In this document: positions 47,066 through 55,218 of the stretch, one piece after another
Layout: each line of letters starts with the position of its first letter
How positions within the stretch are numbered: the first letter of the stretch is position 1
Assembly: GCA_002212725.1 (NCBI GenBank)
Contig: MTCR01000093.1
Location: 1-64,000 of the forward strand
DNA: 64,000 nt
Reading direction: 5' to 3'
DNA from: Sphingobacteriales bacterium TSM_CSM
Lineage (GTDB): Bacteria; Bacteroidota; Bacteroidia; Chitinophagales; UBA2359
Notes under the pieces: generated by a model
Told to the model about the DNA's origin: nothing
Databases searched by the model: none
The model's input: only the letters and a program-made list of their open reading frames with translations
Made by a program: the position numbers and the translations under genes

Positions 47066-48859
47066 ATGGAAATAACACGTTTGTTTGATTACCTGAACTA
47101 CCAACACAGCACGCACCCCAACGAACCTTTTTTAACCGCCAAGGTGCAGGTGATAAACGGTAAAGAATGGACAACCTATACTTTTGAAAAGGTACAGGAA
47201 ATGGTAAACCGCGTAAGCATGGCGCTCCTAAATTTGGGCGTTAAAAAAGATGATAAAATTGCACTTATTTCCACCAACTGCCCCGAATGGAACTTTATTG
47301 ACCTGGGTGTGCAGCAAATTGGCGCCGTTTGTGTGCCTATGTACCCTACCATTAGCCAAAACGATTATGAATTTATTTTTAACGATGCCGAAATACAATA
47401 CGCTTTTGTAGGCGACCGCAATATTCTGGAACGGGTTCTACCCCTCGAAAACCTGGTAAGTTCACTTAAGGGCATTTATACCTTTGAAGAAATTGCCGGA
47501 CAACAACATTACCTTACAATTATACCGCCTGCCGGCGAATTAAACCTGCCCGAAATTGAAAACCGCAAACTACAGGTAAGCCCCAACGATTTGGCTACCA
47601 TTATCTATACATCGGGCACTACCGGCAACCCAAAAGGGGTAATGCTTACCCACAACAATCTGGTAAGCAACCTCAAAGCCATACAAAGCCTGCTGCCGTT
47701 CCAATCGGGTAAAAAAGCGCTTAGTTTTCTGCCGCTGTGTCATAGTTTTGAGCGCATTGTTTTTTACGCTTATCTGGCAAACGGCATTCACATTCACTAT
47801 GCCGAAAGCTTAGAAACCATTGGCGAAAACCTGCGCGAAGTACACCCGTTTTGCTTTACCACCGTGCCGCGCCTGCTGGAAAAAGTGTATGAAAAAATTA
47901 TGGCAAAAGGTCATGAACTTACCGGAATGAAGAAAAAACTCTTCTTTTGGGCGGTAAACCTGGGCATGCGCTTTGAGCTGAACCAAAACATGGGACTGTT
48001 GTATAACCTGCAACTGGCAATTGCCCGAAAACTCATTTTCTCTAAATGGAAAGAAGCCCTTGGAGGCGAAGTGGAGTTTATTGTTACCGGTGCCGCAGCT
48101 TTTCAGCCCAGATTGGCAAAACTGTTTACCGCCGCCGGCATTTCCATTATTGAAGGCTATGGCCTGACCGAAACCTCACCGGTGCTGAGCGTTAACCGAA
48201 TTGAACTCAAAGACAGGTCTATTGGAACTGTGGGTATGCCCATTCCCGGCGTGGAAATTAAGCTTGCCTCCGATGGTGAAATTCTGGCAAAAGGCCCCAA
48301 TATCATGAAAGGTTACTACAAACGACCCGACCTTACCGCCGAAGTCATAGATGAGGACGGCTGGTTCCATACCGGCGATATTGGCGAATGGGTGGACGGC
48401 CGTTTTCTGAAAATTACCGACCGCAAAAAAGAACTCTTCAAAACATCGGGCGGAAAATATGTAGCCCCGCAGGTTATTGAAAACAAAATGAAAGAATCGC
48501 CTTTTATTGAACAAATTATGATTTTGGGCGACTCTAAAAAATATGTTGCCGCTTTGGTGGTTCCGTCTTTCCTTAACCTGCGCGAATGGGCTAAAGCCCA
48601 AGGGCTTGAACTGGCAGAAAACTACCAAATTGTGGACAACGAAAAAATAAAAGCCCTTATAAATGCCGAAATTGAAAACTACAACAAAAATTTTGGCAAA
48701 TGGGAACAGGTGAAAAAATTTATGCTCCTTGCCGAAGAATGGTCTGTAGAAACAGGTGAACTCACCCCTACCATGAAACTGAAACGCAAAATTATTATGG
48801 AAAAATACCGCCCCGCTATTGAAGACCTGTATTTGGACGAACAGGATTTTATGGTATAA
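47066..48859 (+). CDS. Long-chain fatty acid-CoA ligase (AMP-forming)
   Basis: A 597-residue AMP-binding enzyme that activates fatty acids to acyl-CoA through an acyl-adenylate. The P-loop YTSGTTGNPKG (181-191), the GYGLTETSP motif (about 364-372), TGDIG, and TDRKKELFKTSGGKYVAPQ near the C-terminus match the FadD15-like long-chain group. The C-terminal catalytic Lys lies in the MKLKRKII stretch. The stop codon TAA (48857-48859) begins the 10-bp repeat flanking the mobile element that follows. Confidence 0.95.
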   Translation: MEITRLFDYLNYQHSTHPNEPFLTAKVQVINGKEWTTYTFEKVQEMVNRVSMALLNLGVKKDDKIALISTNCPEWNFIDLGVQQIGAVCVPMYPTISQNDYEFIFNDAEIQYAFVGDRNILERVLPLENLVSSLKGIYTFEEIAGQQHYLTIIPPAGELNLPEIENRKLQVSPNDLATIIYTSGTTGNPKGVMLTHNNLVSNLKAIQSLLPFQSGKKALSFLPLCHSFERIVFYAYLANGIHIHYAESLETIGENLREVHPFCFTTVPRLLEKVYEKIMAKGHELTGMKKKLFFWAVNLGMRFELNQNMGLLYNLQLAIARKLIFSKWKEALGGEVEFIVTGAAAFQPRLAKLFTAAGISIIEGYGLTETSPVLSVNRIELKDRSIGTVGMPIPGVEIKLASDGEILAKGPNIMKGYYKRPDLTAEVIDEDGWFHTGDIGEWVDGRFLKITDRKKELFKTSGGKYVAPQVIENKMKESPFIEQIMILGDSKKYVAALVVPSFLNLREWAKAQGLELAENYQIVDNEKIKALINAEIENYNKNFGKWEQVKKFMLLAEEWSVETGELTPTMKLKRKIIMEKYRPAIEDLYLDEQDFMV

Positions 48860-48866
48860 TGCCCGT

Positions 48867-49035
48867 AACTATTCAGGTACTATCTGTAAATCCCGGCATT
48901 TTCTCTTGTTCCCTGCTGATTGGAAGCATTGACCAAAGAGCAAAAAAAACTTTGCGGAACTTTGCGTTCTTTGCGGTAAAATGAAGGAAATGCAGTGAAG
49001 AACATCGCCAACAAAGGTACAACCTAAATAAGTAC
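48867..49035 (+). mobile_element. MITE-like dispersed element, copy D
   Basis: A 169-bp copy nearly collinear with copy A. The flanking direct repeats, TAATGCCCGT (48857-48866) and TACTGCCCGT (49036-49045), match at 9 of 10 positions. The left repeat starts with the stop codon of the acyl-CoA synthetase gene, and the right one ends 2 bases before the stop codon of the convergent nnr gene. Element plus repeats fill the whole gap between the two genes. Confidence 0.88.
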
Positions 49036-49047
49036 TACTGCCCGTTC

Positions 49048-50577
49048 TTAGGTTCCGGTTTGCAGGGTAAAATGCCCGATGAGGTCTGATGCGGTAATGC
49101 TGTTGCCAAGCGCGGCGGCGGCGCGGTTGCCGGCCAAGCCATGCAGGTACACGCCAAGCAGAGCGCTGCTTTGGGGAGTATAACCTTGTGCCAGCAGGGC
49201 GCATATAATACCCGTAAGCACATCGCCGCTGCCGGCGGTTGCCATGGCGGGGTTGCCGGTTGAGTTGAAAAAGCAGTTTCCGTTGGGGCAGGCAACTGCC
49301 GTGTGTGCGCCTTTCAGGGCTATGTAAATGCCGTATTCCACGGCTGTTTTGCGCAATAGTTCCAGTTGGTCAAAGGCATTGCCGGTTTTACCAACCAAAC
49401 GCTCAAACTCCTTCGGATGCGGGGTTAAAATGCTGTTTGGGGGCACAAAGGGCAACAAACCTGCCAGGGCAATAAGGTTCAGCGCATCGGCATCCAGCAC
49501 AAGCGGCTGTTTAAGTTGTTGCATCAGCAATTTGAGCGCCTGCGCCCTTTGGCTGCTTACGCCCATGCCGGGGCCTATGGCAATGGCAGCATACCGGGGC
49601 AACCCATCATCGGGGTTTACTGCCAGGCCGGCGGGTAAAACATCTAAAAATTCATCATTTTGTGCAGGCGCCGGTATGAGCATGGCTTCCGGAAAAGCTG
49701 TTTGCATAATGGCGTATCCTTTTGCCGGCGCATACACACTGAGCAATCCGGCGCCGGCTTTCAACGTTGCGCGGGCACACAAAATACAGGCACCCATTTT
49801 ACCGTACATGCCGCCAATTACCAGGGCATGGCCGCGGGTGCCTTTGTGCGCAAATTTACCCGGTGTACGCAGCATGGCGGCGGCCATAGCCGGGGTAAGG
49901 TAATAATTTTGTGTTGGTTCCTGCGCTGCAAAGGCAGGCAGCAATCCTATATCAATTACCTGCCACTGCCCCACATAGGGGTAATTTTCGGCAAACATAA
50001 ATGCCAGTTTTGGAAAGCCAAAGCTAAACGTATGCGTTGCCCGAATGATGGTTGCTTCAGGCGGCGTAAACACATCGGCAAATAAACCCGAAGGCATGTC
50101 AACCGACAACACGGCTTCAGGCTGCAAGTTGTTTATATGCTGTATTGCCAATGCTGCAAAACCGCCAACGGGGCGGTTAAGCCCCGAACCAAACATTGCA
50201 TCAATAACCACCGTTCCTTGCAGGCCGGCCGGCAATTGCAACACCGAAACGGGGTAATGAACCGCAACAGGCAGCCGTTTCAGCCTATGTTCGTTGAGTA
50301 AAAAATCGGGGGTGGCATTTGCGCCATCGGGTTTAATAATGTAAACCACAACCTTGTAACCCCGCAAAAAAAGCAACCTTGCCAGACACAGCCCGTCGCC
50401 GCCGTTGTTGCCGGTGCCGGCAAATACCGCCACAGTACCGGGAGGCGGAAATAAACGCACTATTTGGTTTACCATAGCGCCCGATGCCCGCTCCATTAAA
50501 TCGGCCGATTCTATTGGTTCATTGGCTATGGTTTGGGCATCTGCCTGCCTTACCTGATTTACGTTAAAAATTTTCAT
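49048..50577 (-). CDS. nnr: Bifunctional NAD(P)H-hydrate epimerase / ADP-dependent dehydratase
   Basis: A 509-residue repair enzyme that restores damaged NAD(P)H hydrates. The N-terminal epimerase (YjeF_N, residues 1-215) shows FAGTGNNGGDGLCLARLL with the phosphate-binding loop at 54-62, and VIDAMFGSGLNRP. The C-terminal dehydratase (about 225-509) shows KGTRGHALVIGGMYGKMGA, IGPGMG, LDADALN, LTPHPKEFERL and AGSGDVLTG. Both active-site regions look intact. Its start overlaps the stop of the upstream methyltransferase gene (ATGA at 50574-50577). Confidence 0.97.
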   Translation of the reverse strand: MKIFNVNQVRQADAQTIANEPIESADLMERASGAMVNQIVRLFPPPGTVAVFAGTGNNGGDGLCLARLLFLRGYKVVVYIIKPDGANATPDFLLNEHRLKRLPVAVHYPVSVLQLPAGLQGTVVIDAMFGSGLNRPVGGFAALAIQHINNLQPEAVLSVDMPSGLFADVFTPPEATIIRATHTFSFGFPKLAFMFAENYPYVGQWQVIDIGLLPAFAAQEPTQNYYLTPAMAAAMLRTPGKFAHKGTRGHALVIGGMYGKMGACILCARATLKAGAGLLSVYAPAKGYAIMQTAFPEAMLIPAPAQNDEFLDVLPAGLAVNPDDGLPRYAAIAIGPGMGVSSQRAQALKLLMQQLKQPLVLDADALNLIALAGLLPFVPPNSILTPHPKEFERLVGKTGNAFDQLELLRKTAVEYGIYIALKGAHTAVACPNGNCFFNSTGNPAMATAGSGDVLTGIICALLAQGYTPQSSALLGVYLHGLAGNRAAAALGNSITASDLIGHFTLQTGT

Positions 50578-51326
50578 TCTTCAATGTCGCCTTTTCTTGC
50601 CAGCAACAACAACATATCTGCGCCCATTTCAAACGGCTCGGCATGGTAAGAACCAAAAGGCTCAAAATGGGTAAAGCCGCATGTTGTAAGCAGGTGTATT
50701 AATTGGTGATAGGGGTAAATTCGCACGCTGCTGCTAAAATTTTCGCGGTTGCCGCTTTTATCAATCAAAGTCCAATTGCCTTTCAAACGGCTGTCGTTGA
50801 AATCAAAAACGCGTTCTTCCAGCAAAATATACTCGTCGTATCGCCAGTATTCTTTCGGGGTAAATACAGGCAGCAGGGTTTCCAGCACATGGGTTTCGAG
50901 CAGCAGGCAACCGCCGTCTGTCAATAAATTGCTTACCGATTTAAGAAATGCCAGATTTTCGGTTTCGGAAAAATAGCCAAAACTGTTATACAGGCACGCC
51001 GCCATGTTAAATTTCCGGTCCAGTTGCATGTTTCGCATATCGTCCTGCACAAAAGAAGGCCGGTTTTTGGTCATTCGTTGCGCTTTCTGTTTTGCTTTTT
51101 GGATGGCCTGGGGATTAAAATCAACCCCGGTAACCTCATAGCCCCGCCTGGCCATTTCCAGCGCTATTCTGCCCGAACCGCAAGGCACATCTAACAGGGT
51201 TTGCATTTCAAACTCATGCATGAGATGGTCTAACAAATCGCATTCGTGAACTGTATCGCGTTTTTGTTTAATCAGGTGTGACATAGGTTCCCAAACCCGT
51301 GCAAAATAATCTTTCCACCAATCCAT
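50574..51326 (-). CDS. Class I SAM-dependent methyltransferase
   Basis: A 250-residue methyltransferase. The AdoMet-binding motif I is LLDVPCGSGRIALEMA (Asp46 to Ala59), followed by VTGVDFNPQAI with the acidic residue at the end of β2, FVQDDMRNM, and the LYNSFGYF stretch in place of motif IV. The fold is clear; the substrate is not. It overlaps nnr by 4 bases and is cotranscribed with it. Confidence 0.93.
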   Translation of the reverse strand: MDWWKDYFARVWEPMSHLIKQKRDTVHECDLLDHLMHEFEMQTLLDVPCGSGRIALEMARRGYEVTGVDFNPQAIQKAKQKAQRMTKNRPSFVQDDMRNMQLDRKFNMAACLYNSFGYFSETENLAFLKSVSNLLTDGGCLLLETHVLETLLPVFTPKEYWRYDEYILLEERVFDFNDSRLKGNWTLIDKSGNRENFSSSVRIYPYHQLIHLLTTCGFTHFEPFGSYHAEPFEMGADMLLLLARKGDIEE

Positions 51327-51452
51327 AGCTGTATGCTGCTTTAATGATGGGGTAAATTTACCTTAAAAAAGTGCAAAACCATGCATGCTGCCAATTTTAA
51401 TGGTGCAAAACCGCTTGCGCAGATTTTTTAAGCAATATTGGCGGTAAATGGC

Positions 51453-51460
51453 TAATTTTG
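51453..51460 (+). promoter_or_regulatory. Putative -7 promoter box (TAATTTTG) for the ferredoxin gene
   Basis: Exact TAnnTTTG match about 92 bases before the ferredoxin start, in the gap divergent from the methyltransferase gene. Confidence 0.5.
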
Positions 51461-51552
51461 CAGTCCGAAAAATACACCTCTGTACCAACCAAATTAAAAC
51501 GCTCCTTTAAAACTGTTAATAAACAAGTTGTTATTTACCAAAATCTGCAAAT

Positions 51553-51948
51553 ATGGGTCTGTTTAATTTTTTAAAAGGTAAACCCAAATTACCCGAAACC
51601 GGAAAACAACATCTGTCCCCAAAACCCGATGCCGGTTTACCCGAAAGTGAAATCAAAGTTACTCCCAAAACAGGCGAAACCCTTGCAACCGTCATTCTAA
51701 ATGGTAAAACCGGCCAAATTGTGGTACCTGAAGGTAATACAATTCTAAATGCCTGCCTCGACCAAGGTATAGATGCCCCGTTCATGTGTGAGTCGGGCGT
51801 GTGTACTACGTGCCGTGCCACCCTGCTGCAAGGCAAAGTGGAAATGATGGCCTGCTATGGTTTAAACGATGAAGAAGTAAAAAAGGGATTTATTTTAACC
51901 TGCCAATCGCTGCCAAAATCTGCCGAAATAGTAATTTCTTTTGATTAG
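51553..51948 (+). CDS. 2Fe-2S ferredoxin (plant-type)
   Basis: A 131-residue ferredoxin. The ligands are Cys79, Cys84, Cys87 and Cys117, giving C-x4-C-x2-C-x29-C (FMCESGVCTTCRATL and FILTCQSLP), the plant-type pattern. The β-grasp domain spans about 43-130; the first 40 residues are a charged extension. It carries electrons to unidentified oxygenases or reductases; none is adjacent. It has its own promoter box and no clear operon partner. Confidence 0.96.
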   Translation: MGLFNFLKGKPKLPETGKQHLSPKPDAGLPESEIKVTPKTGETLATVILNGKTGQIVVPEGNTILNACLDQGIDAPFMCESGVCTTCRATLLQGKVEMMACYGLNDEEVKKGFILTCQSLPKSAEIVISFD

Positions 51949-52067
51949 TTTATTCTAAAGCAGGCAACAAATTACCTTGTTCCTTCAAAGGTTTGGCACA
52001 TCTGAAAAAACAGGCATATTGAAGCTTAATAATGGTTTAGCCTTTTTTTCATCGGGTAAATTACTTT

Positions 52068-53426
52068 TTATTGTTCTTTTACCACTCTGAAACCGCTAAA
52101 ATGCAAGCCTAATCCGGGAAAACCCTTGTCGCGGTCATAAACCGAGCAGTCTGCCGTAGGAGTAGCCCAACTGCCGCCGCGTAAAACTTTTTTTTCGCCA
52201 AAATAAGGGCCTGCCGGATTATTGGCATCTGAGTTAAAATAGTAGCCGGCATCGTACCAATCGCCGCACCATTCCCACACATTGCCGGTCATGTCATACA
52301 AGCCAAACCGGTTGGCCTTTTTAAGCCCTACCGGGTGAGGTTGCTCCATTGAGTTGTCTTTGTACCAGCCAACTTCGTCAATATACAAACTGCCACTGAA
52401 AGGGTAATCCAATATGGTAGATTGGTTACCTGCCCTTGCGGCATACTCCCATTCTGCTTCGGTGGGCAGGCGGTATTTTTGTCCGGTTACGGTACTAAGC
52501 CAAACACAGTAGGCATTGGCATCGTCCCAGCTTACATTAACAATGGGGTGGTTATCTATCCAGCCCCAGGTAACCGGAAAGGGCATTTCTCTGGACGTGG
52601 CATTGCAAAACGTGCGATATTGGTCAACGGTAACTTCGGTTTTAGCCATATAAAACCCGTCTAAAGTAACCTGGTGTACTGGGCTTTCATCAAACCCCAG
52701 CAGCGAGTTGTAGCCCATATTAAAACTGCCACCTTCAATGTATGCCATTTCGGGAAGGTTGGGCTGGTCAAACAAGGGGGGCAAATCGGGAGGCGCTGCC
52801 AGGTTTCGGGCATTATTCCAACCGGTGGCAATGGCATTGAGGCGCTGTTGACGGGGCGGATGGGTAAATGTACCATAGTCTGAAATGATGGGGCTTCGCA
52901 TGGCTTGTTGTGCCTGTTCCAGAGTAGCGCCCAACTTATACAAAATAAAACCCGAAAACTCATCGGCTTCCAGTTCCAAATCGGGCTTACTTCCTCCCGC
53001 CTGCAGGGTGTGGCCGTTGAGGTGGTGCCCTACTTCGTGCGCCATAATGCTTATGGCTGCCCAATCGGCCGTGGCAGTACTGCCGCCGCCAATAAGCGGA
53101 ACTTCGGTAAAGCGGTAGGTTTTAAATTTACCCAGAAAAGCATTGTCATAAATTATAAACCGTATGCCCTCTATGGTAACGGCCATGCAATTTTCGGTGC
53201 CGGGGCATTCCATAATGGCAAAATTGCGCTTTAATCCAATTTGCCTCAGCATATCGTCAATAGAAGATTCGGCATCGGAGTTGGAGGCAAATTTGAGAGA
53301 ACGGCATAAATTGTCTGTATTTACCAAACTCCCATCGTAAGAGCAACCCACTATCTGCCCCTGCCCGAAAACCGGTTGTGAAACCGAAAAGATGAGGCAT
53401 GAAATTATGGATAAAATATATTTCAT
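52068..53426 (-). CDS. M48-like zinc metalloprotease fused to an FGE-sulfatase domain
   Basis: A 452-residue exported protein (signal peptide 1-22). The N-terminal half has a zinc-protease site: HEVGHH (His130, Glu131, His134) and the downstream ELEADEFSG, whose Glu151 or Glu153 would be the third ligand, as in M48 peptidases. The C-terminal half (about 226-452) is a formylglycine-generating-enzyme-like domain: FNMGYN, SPVHQVTLDGFYMAKTEVTV, YRLPTEAEWEYAARAG, GLYDMTGNVWEWCGDWY and RGGSW. The paired catalytic Cys of true FGE enzymes are not evident, so it probably acts as a binding module. The papain-like protease gene lies 50 bases upstream on the same strand. Confidence 0.9.
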   Translation of the reverse strand: MKYILSIISCLIFSVSQPVFGQGQIVGCSYDGSLVNTDNLCRSLKFASNSDAESSIDDMLRQIGLKRNFAIMECPGTENCMAVTIEGIRFIIYDNAFLGKFKTYRFTEVPLIGGGSTATADWAAISIMAHEVGHHLNGHTLQAGGSKPDLELEADEFSGFILYKLGATLEQAQQAMRSPIISDYGTFTHPPRQQRLNAIATGWNNARNLAAPPDLPPLFDQPNLPEMAYIEGGSFNMGYNSLLGFDESPVHQVTLDGFYMAKTEVTVDQYRTFCNATSREMPFPVTWGWIDNHPIVNVSWDDANAYCVWLSTVTGQKYRLPTEAEWEYAARAGNQSTILDYPFSGSLYIDEVGWYKDNSMEQPHPVGLKKANRFGLYDMTGNVWEWCGDWYDAGYYFNSDANNPAGPYFGEKKVLRGGSWATPTADCSVYDRDKGFPGLGLHFSGFRVVKEQ

Positions 53427-53476
53427 TTTCTTTTTGTTTTACATTCTTCCTGAAAAAAAACCGCTTGTGGCGGTTA

Positions 53477-54937
53477 TTATTGCCCCGAGTCGACCCGAAG
53501 TACCAAAGGCACTATACTGCCGGCATTGCTGTTGCAGGTAAAACTCATTTTATCTGCCTGATACTGAATGTTGTAAGATGGCACTAATTTTTCACCAATG
53601 TTATTTTGCAGCGCTTCCTCCATACTGCTGCCATACTCCATTTGGCTGCGAATACGCTGCACCATAGCGCCAAAATCGGGAATTTCGCGGGCAGAAAACA
53701 ACACACACAAATAATCGGTACCTAAAGTGGTAATGCTCAACCCCGAATCGGGTGTTGGAATAATGATTTCCACGTTGTTTTCGGGTACTAAGGGAGCTTC
53801 GTTAAAACCATGAAACCGTGTTTTGCTGTATTCCTGTTTCCGGGGAAAATGAATATTGGCATTGTATTGTGCATCAATGCTAAACACATAAACATATTCG
53901 TTATCGCGTTTGTTTTTTGCCACCAACTGAAACAACTGCCCCAGTTGCCAGTCTTTTCTGTCGGTTTCGTAGTAGCCGTTGCCATTGTGTGTTACTGTTG
54001 CGTTTTCAAATACAATGCCGTTTCCGGGCACTACATAGCGGAAATTAAACTCACCTTCCAGGTTGGCAATTTGGTTATCTTCGTTTTTGTTGAACAGATA
54101 AAACTGAAAAGCATATTTGGTTAAGGTAGCCAGGTCGTTGTATTTTATCCACACAAAGCCGTTGTTGGCCCAATTGGTATCCCAACTGTTCATTACTTCA
54201 AAAGCGCCTCTGCTGTCGTCGTAGCCAATGATACACATGGCATGTCCGCCGGCGTAAATAAAGTTATCGGGGTTATAGTTCCATGTATCGGTACCCTGTT
54301 TTAAATCCATGAAATCTTCGCTTACGGTCATGCCAATTATAACCGGTATTTTATCGGCTATGCTTTGCTTAATTTTATAGATTCGCTCGTTGGCGTTGGT
54401 TTCTTCTGTGGTAAAAAGTATGGAGTAATCTTTAATTTTATATTGACCGGCTTCGGCAAACAGGTTATCGGGCGGCAGGGTATAACAATCGGAAGAGGTA
54501 AAACTGTTGTTGAGGCAGGAGCCGTTTTCTTTCAGGAAATGGGCTGCATCGGGTATGCGCGACCCATCATCGCAGGTGCCAATTTTTATTTGGTTATACA
54601 CAAACAAAGCCGACAAGGCATAGCTGGTAATGGTACTTTTATCGGTCCATCCGTATTTTATGGCATTGAGTATGGTGGTGGCGGCATAAGCGCTTGCCCA
54701 TCCTACACAAGAGCCAATTTCGCCTTGGTTGCCAACATTGGGGCAATATTGTTTAAGACTTGCCGAAAAAGGCATGGTGGCAAAAAGATGCCCTTTAAAA
54801 TCGCTTTTACGCTGAACAGCATTGTATGCAGCATCGTCGAACCGAAGGCCGGTGGCGCGTTTTTTTTGGGCAAACATGGGTTGCGCTACTACGGCAATAA
54901 GACTAATAAGCAGAACGAAACGGGTAAAATTTTTCAT
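53477..54937 (-). CDS. C1-family papain-like cysteine protease with DUF4384-like C-terminal domain
   Basis: A 486-residue exported protein (signal peptide 1-23, ending MFAQ). The peptidase domain (about 60-280) has the oxyanion Gln71 and nucleophile Cys77 in NQGEIGSCVGWASAYA, His232 in GGHAMCIIGYD, and Asn250 in VMNSWDTNWANNGFVWIKY, a complete triad. The C-terminal part (about 310-425) resembles DUF4384, a domain often joined to caspase- or papain-like peptidases (LGQLFQLVAKNKRDNEYVYVF and a later FPR). Its partner at 52068 is probably cotranscribed. Substrates are unknown. Confidence 0.92.
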   Translation of the reverse strand: MKNFTRFVLLISLIAVVAQPMFAQKKRATGLRFDDAAYNAVQRKSDFKGHLFATMPFSASLKQYCPNVGNQGEIGSCVGWASAYAATTILNAIKYGWTDKSTITSYALSALFVYNQIKIGTCDDGSRIPDAAHFLKENGSCLNNSFTSSDCYTLPPDNLFAEAGQYKIKDYSILFTTEETNANERIYKIKQSIADKIPVIIGMTVSEDFMDLKQGTDTWNYNPDNFIYAGGHAMCIIGYDDSRGAFEVMNSWDTNWANNGFVWIKYNDLATLTKYAFQFYLFNKNEDNQIANLEGEFNFRYVVPGNGIVFENATVTHNGNGYYETDRKDWQLGQLFQLVAKNKRDNEYVYVFSIDAQYNANIHFPRKQEYSKTRFHGFNEAPLVPENNVEIIIPTPDSGLSITTLGTDYLCVLFSAREIPDFGAMVQRIRSQMEYGSSMEEALQNNIGEKLVPSYNIQYQADKMSFTCNSNAGSIVPLVLRVDSGQ

Positions 54938-55218
54938 GCCGGTTAAAAAGGAGGTTAATGTATAAGGGGTGTTATTGCTTGATTTCAGAAGTTTGCCGTT
55001 TTTTTATGTGCTTGCCGGCAGGGTTATTTATAACCGCAACAGATGCGGGACATTAAGCAGGTTTTGCATTTGGCATTGTGTTATACGGCCAATCAATAGC
55101 AATGAGCCGATAATTTGGTAAAATTACCATTCAACAGGTGTAATAACGTCAGAACGGCTTTTTTATGTTTTTACCATTGTCATTATTTTGGTTTGGTTTA
55201 AACAGGAGCAGGTAACGG

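Noticed and set aside
52068-53426. True formylglycine-generating enzyme activity for the FGE domain
   Set aside because: The paired catalytic cysteines of FGE oxidases were not found in the expected positions, and the domain is attached to a metalloprotease.
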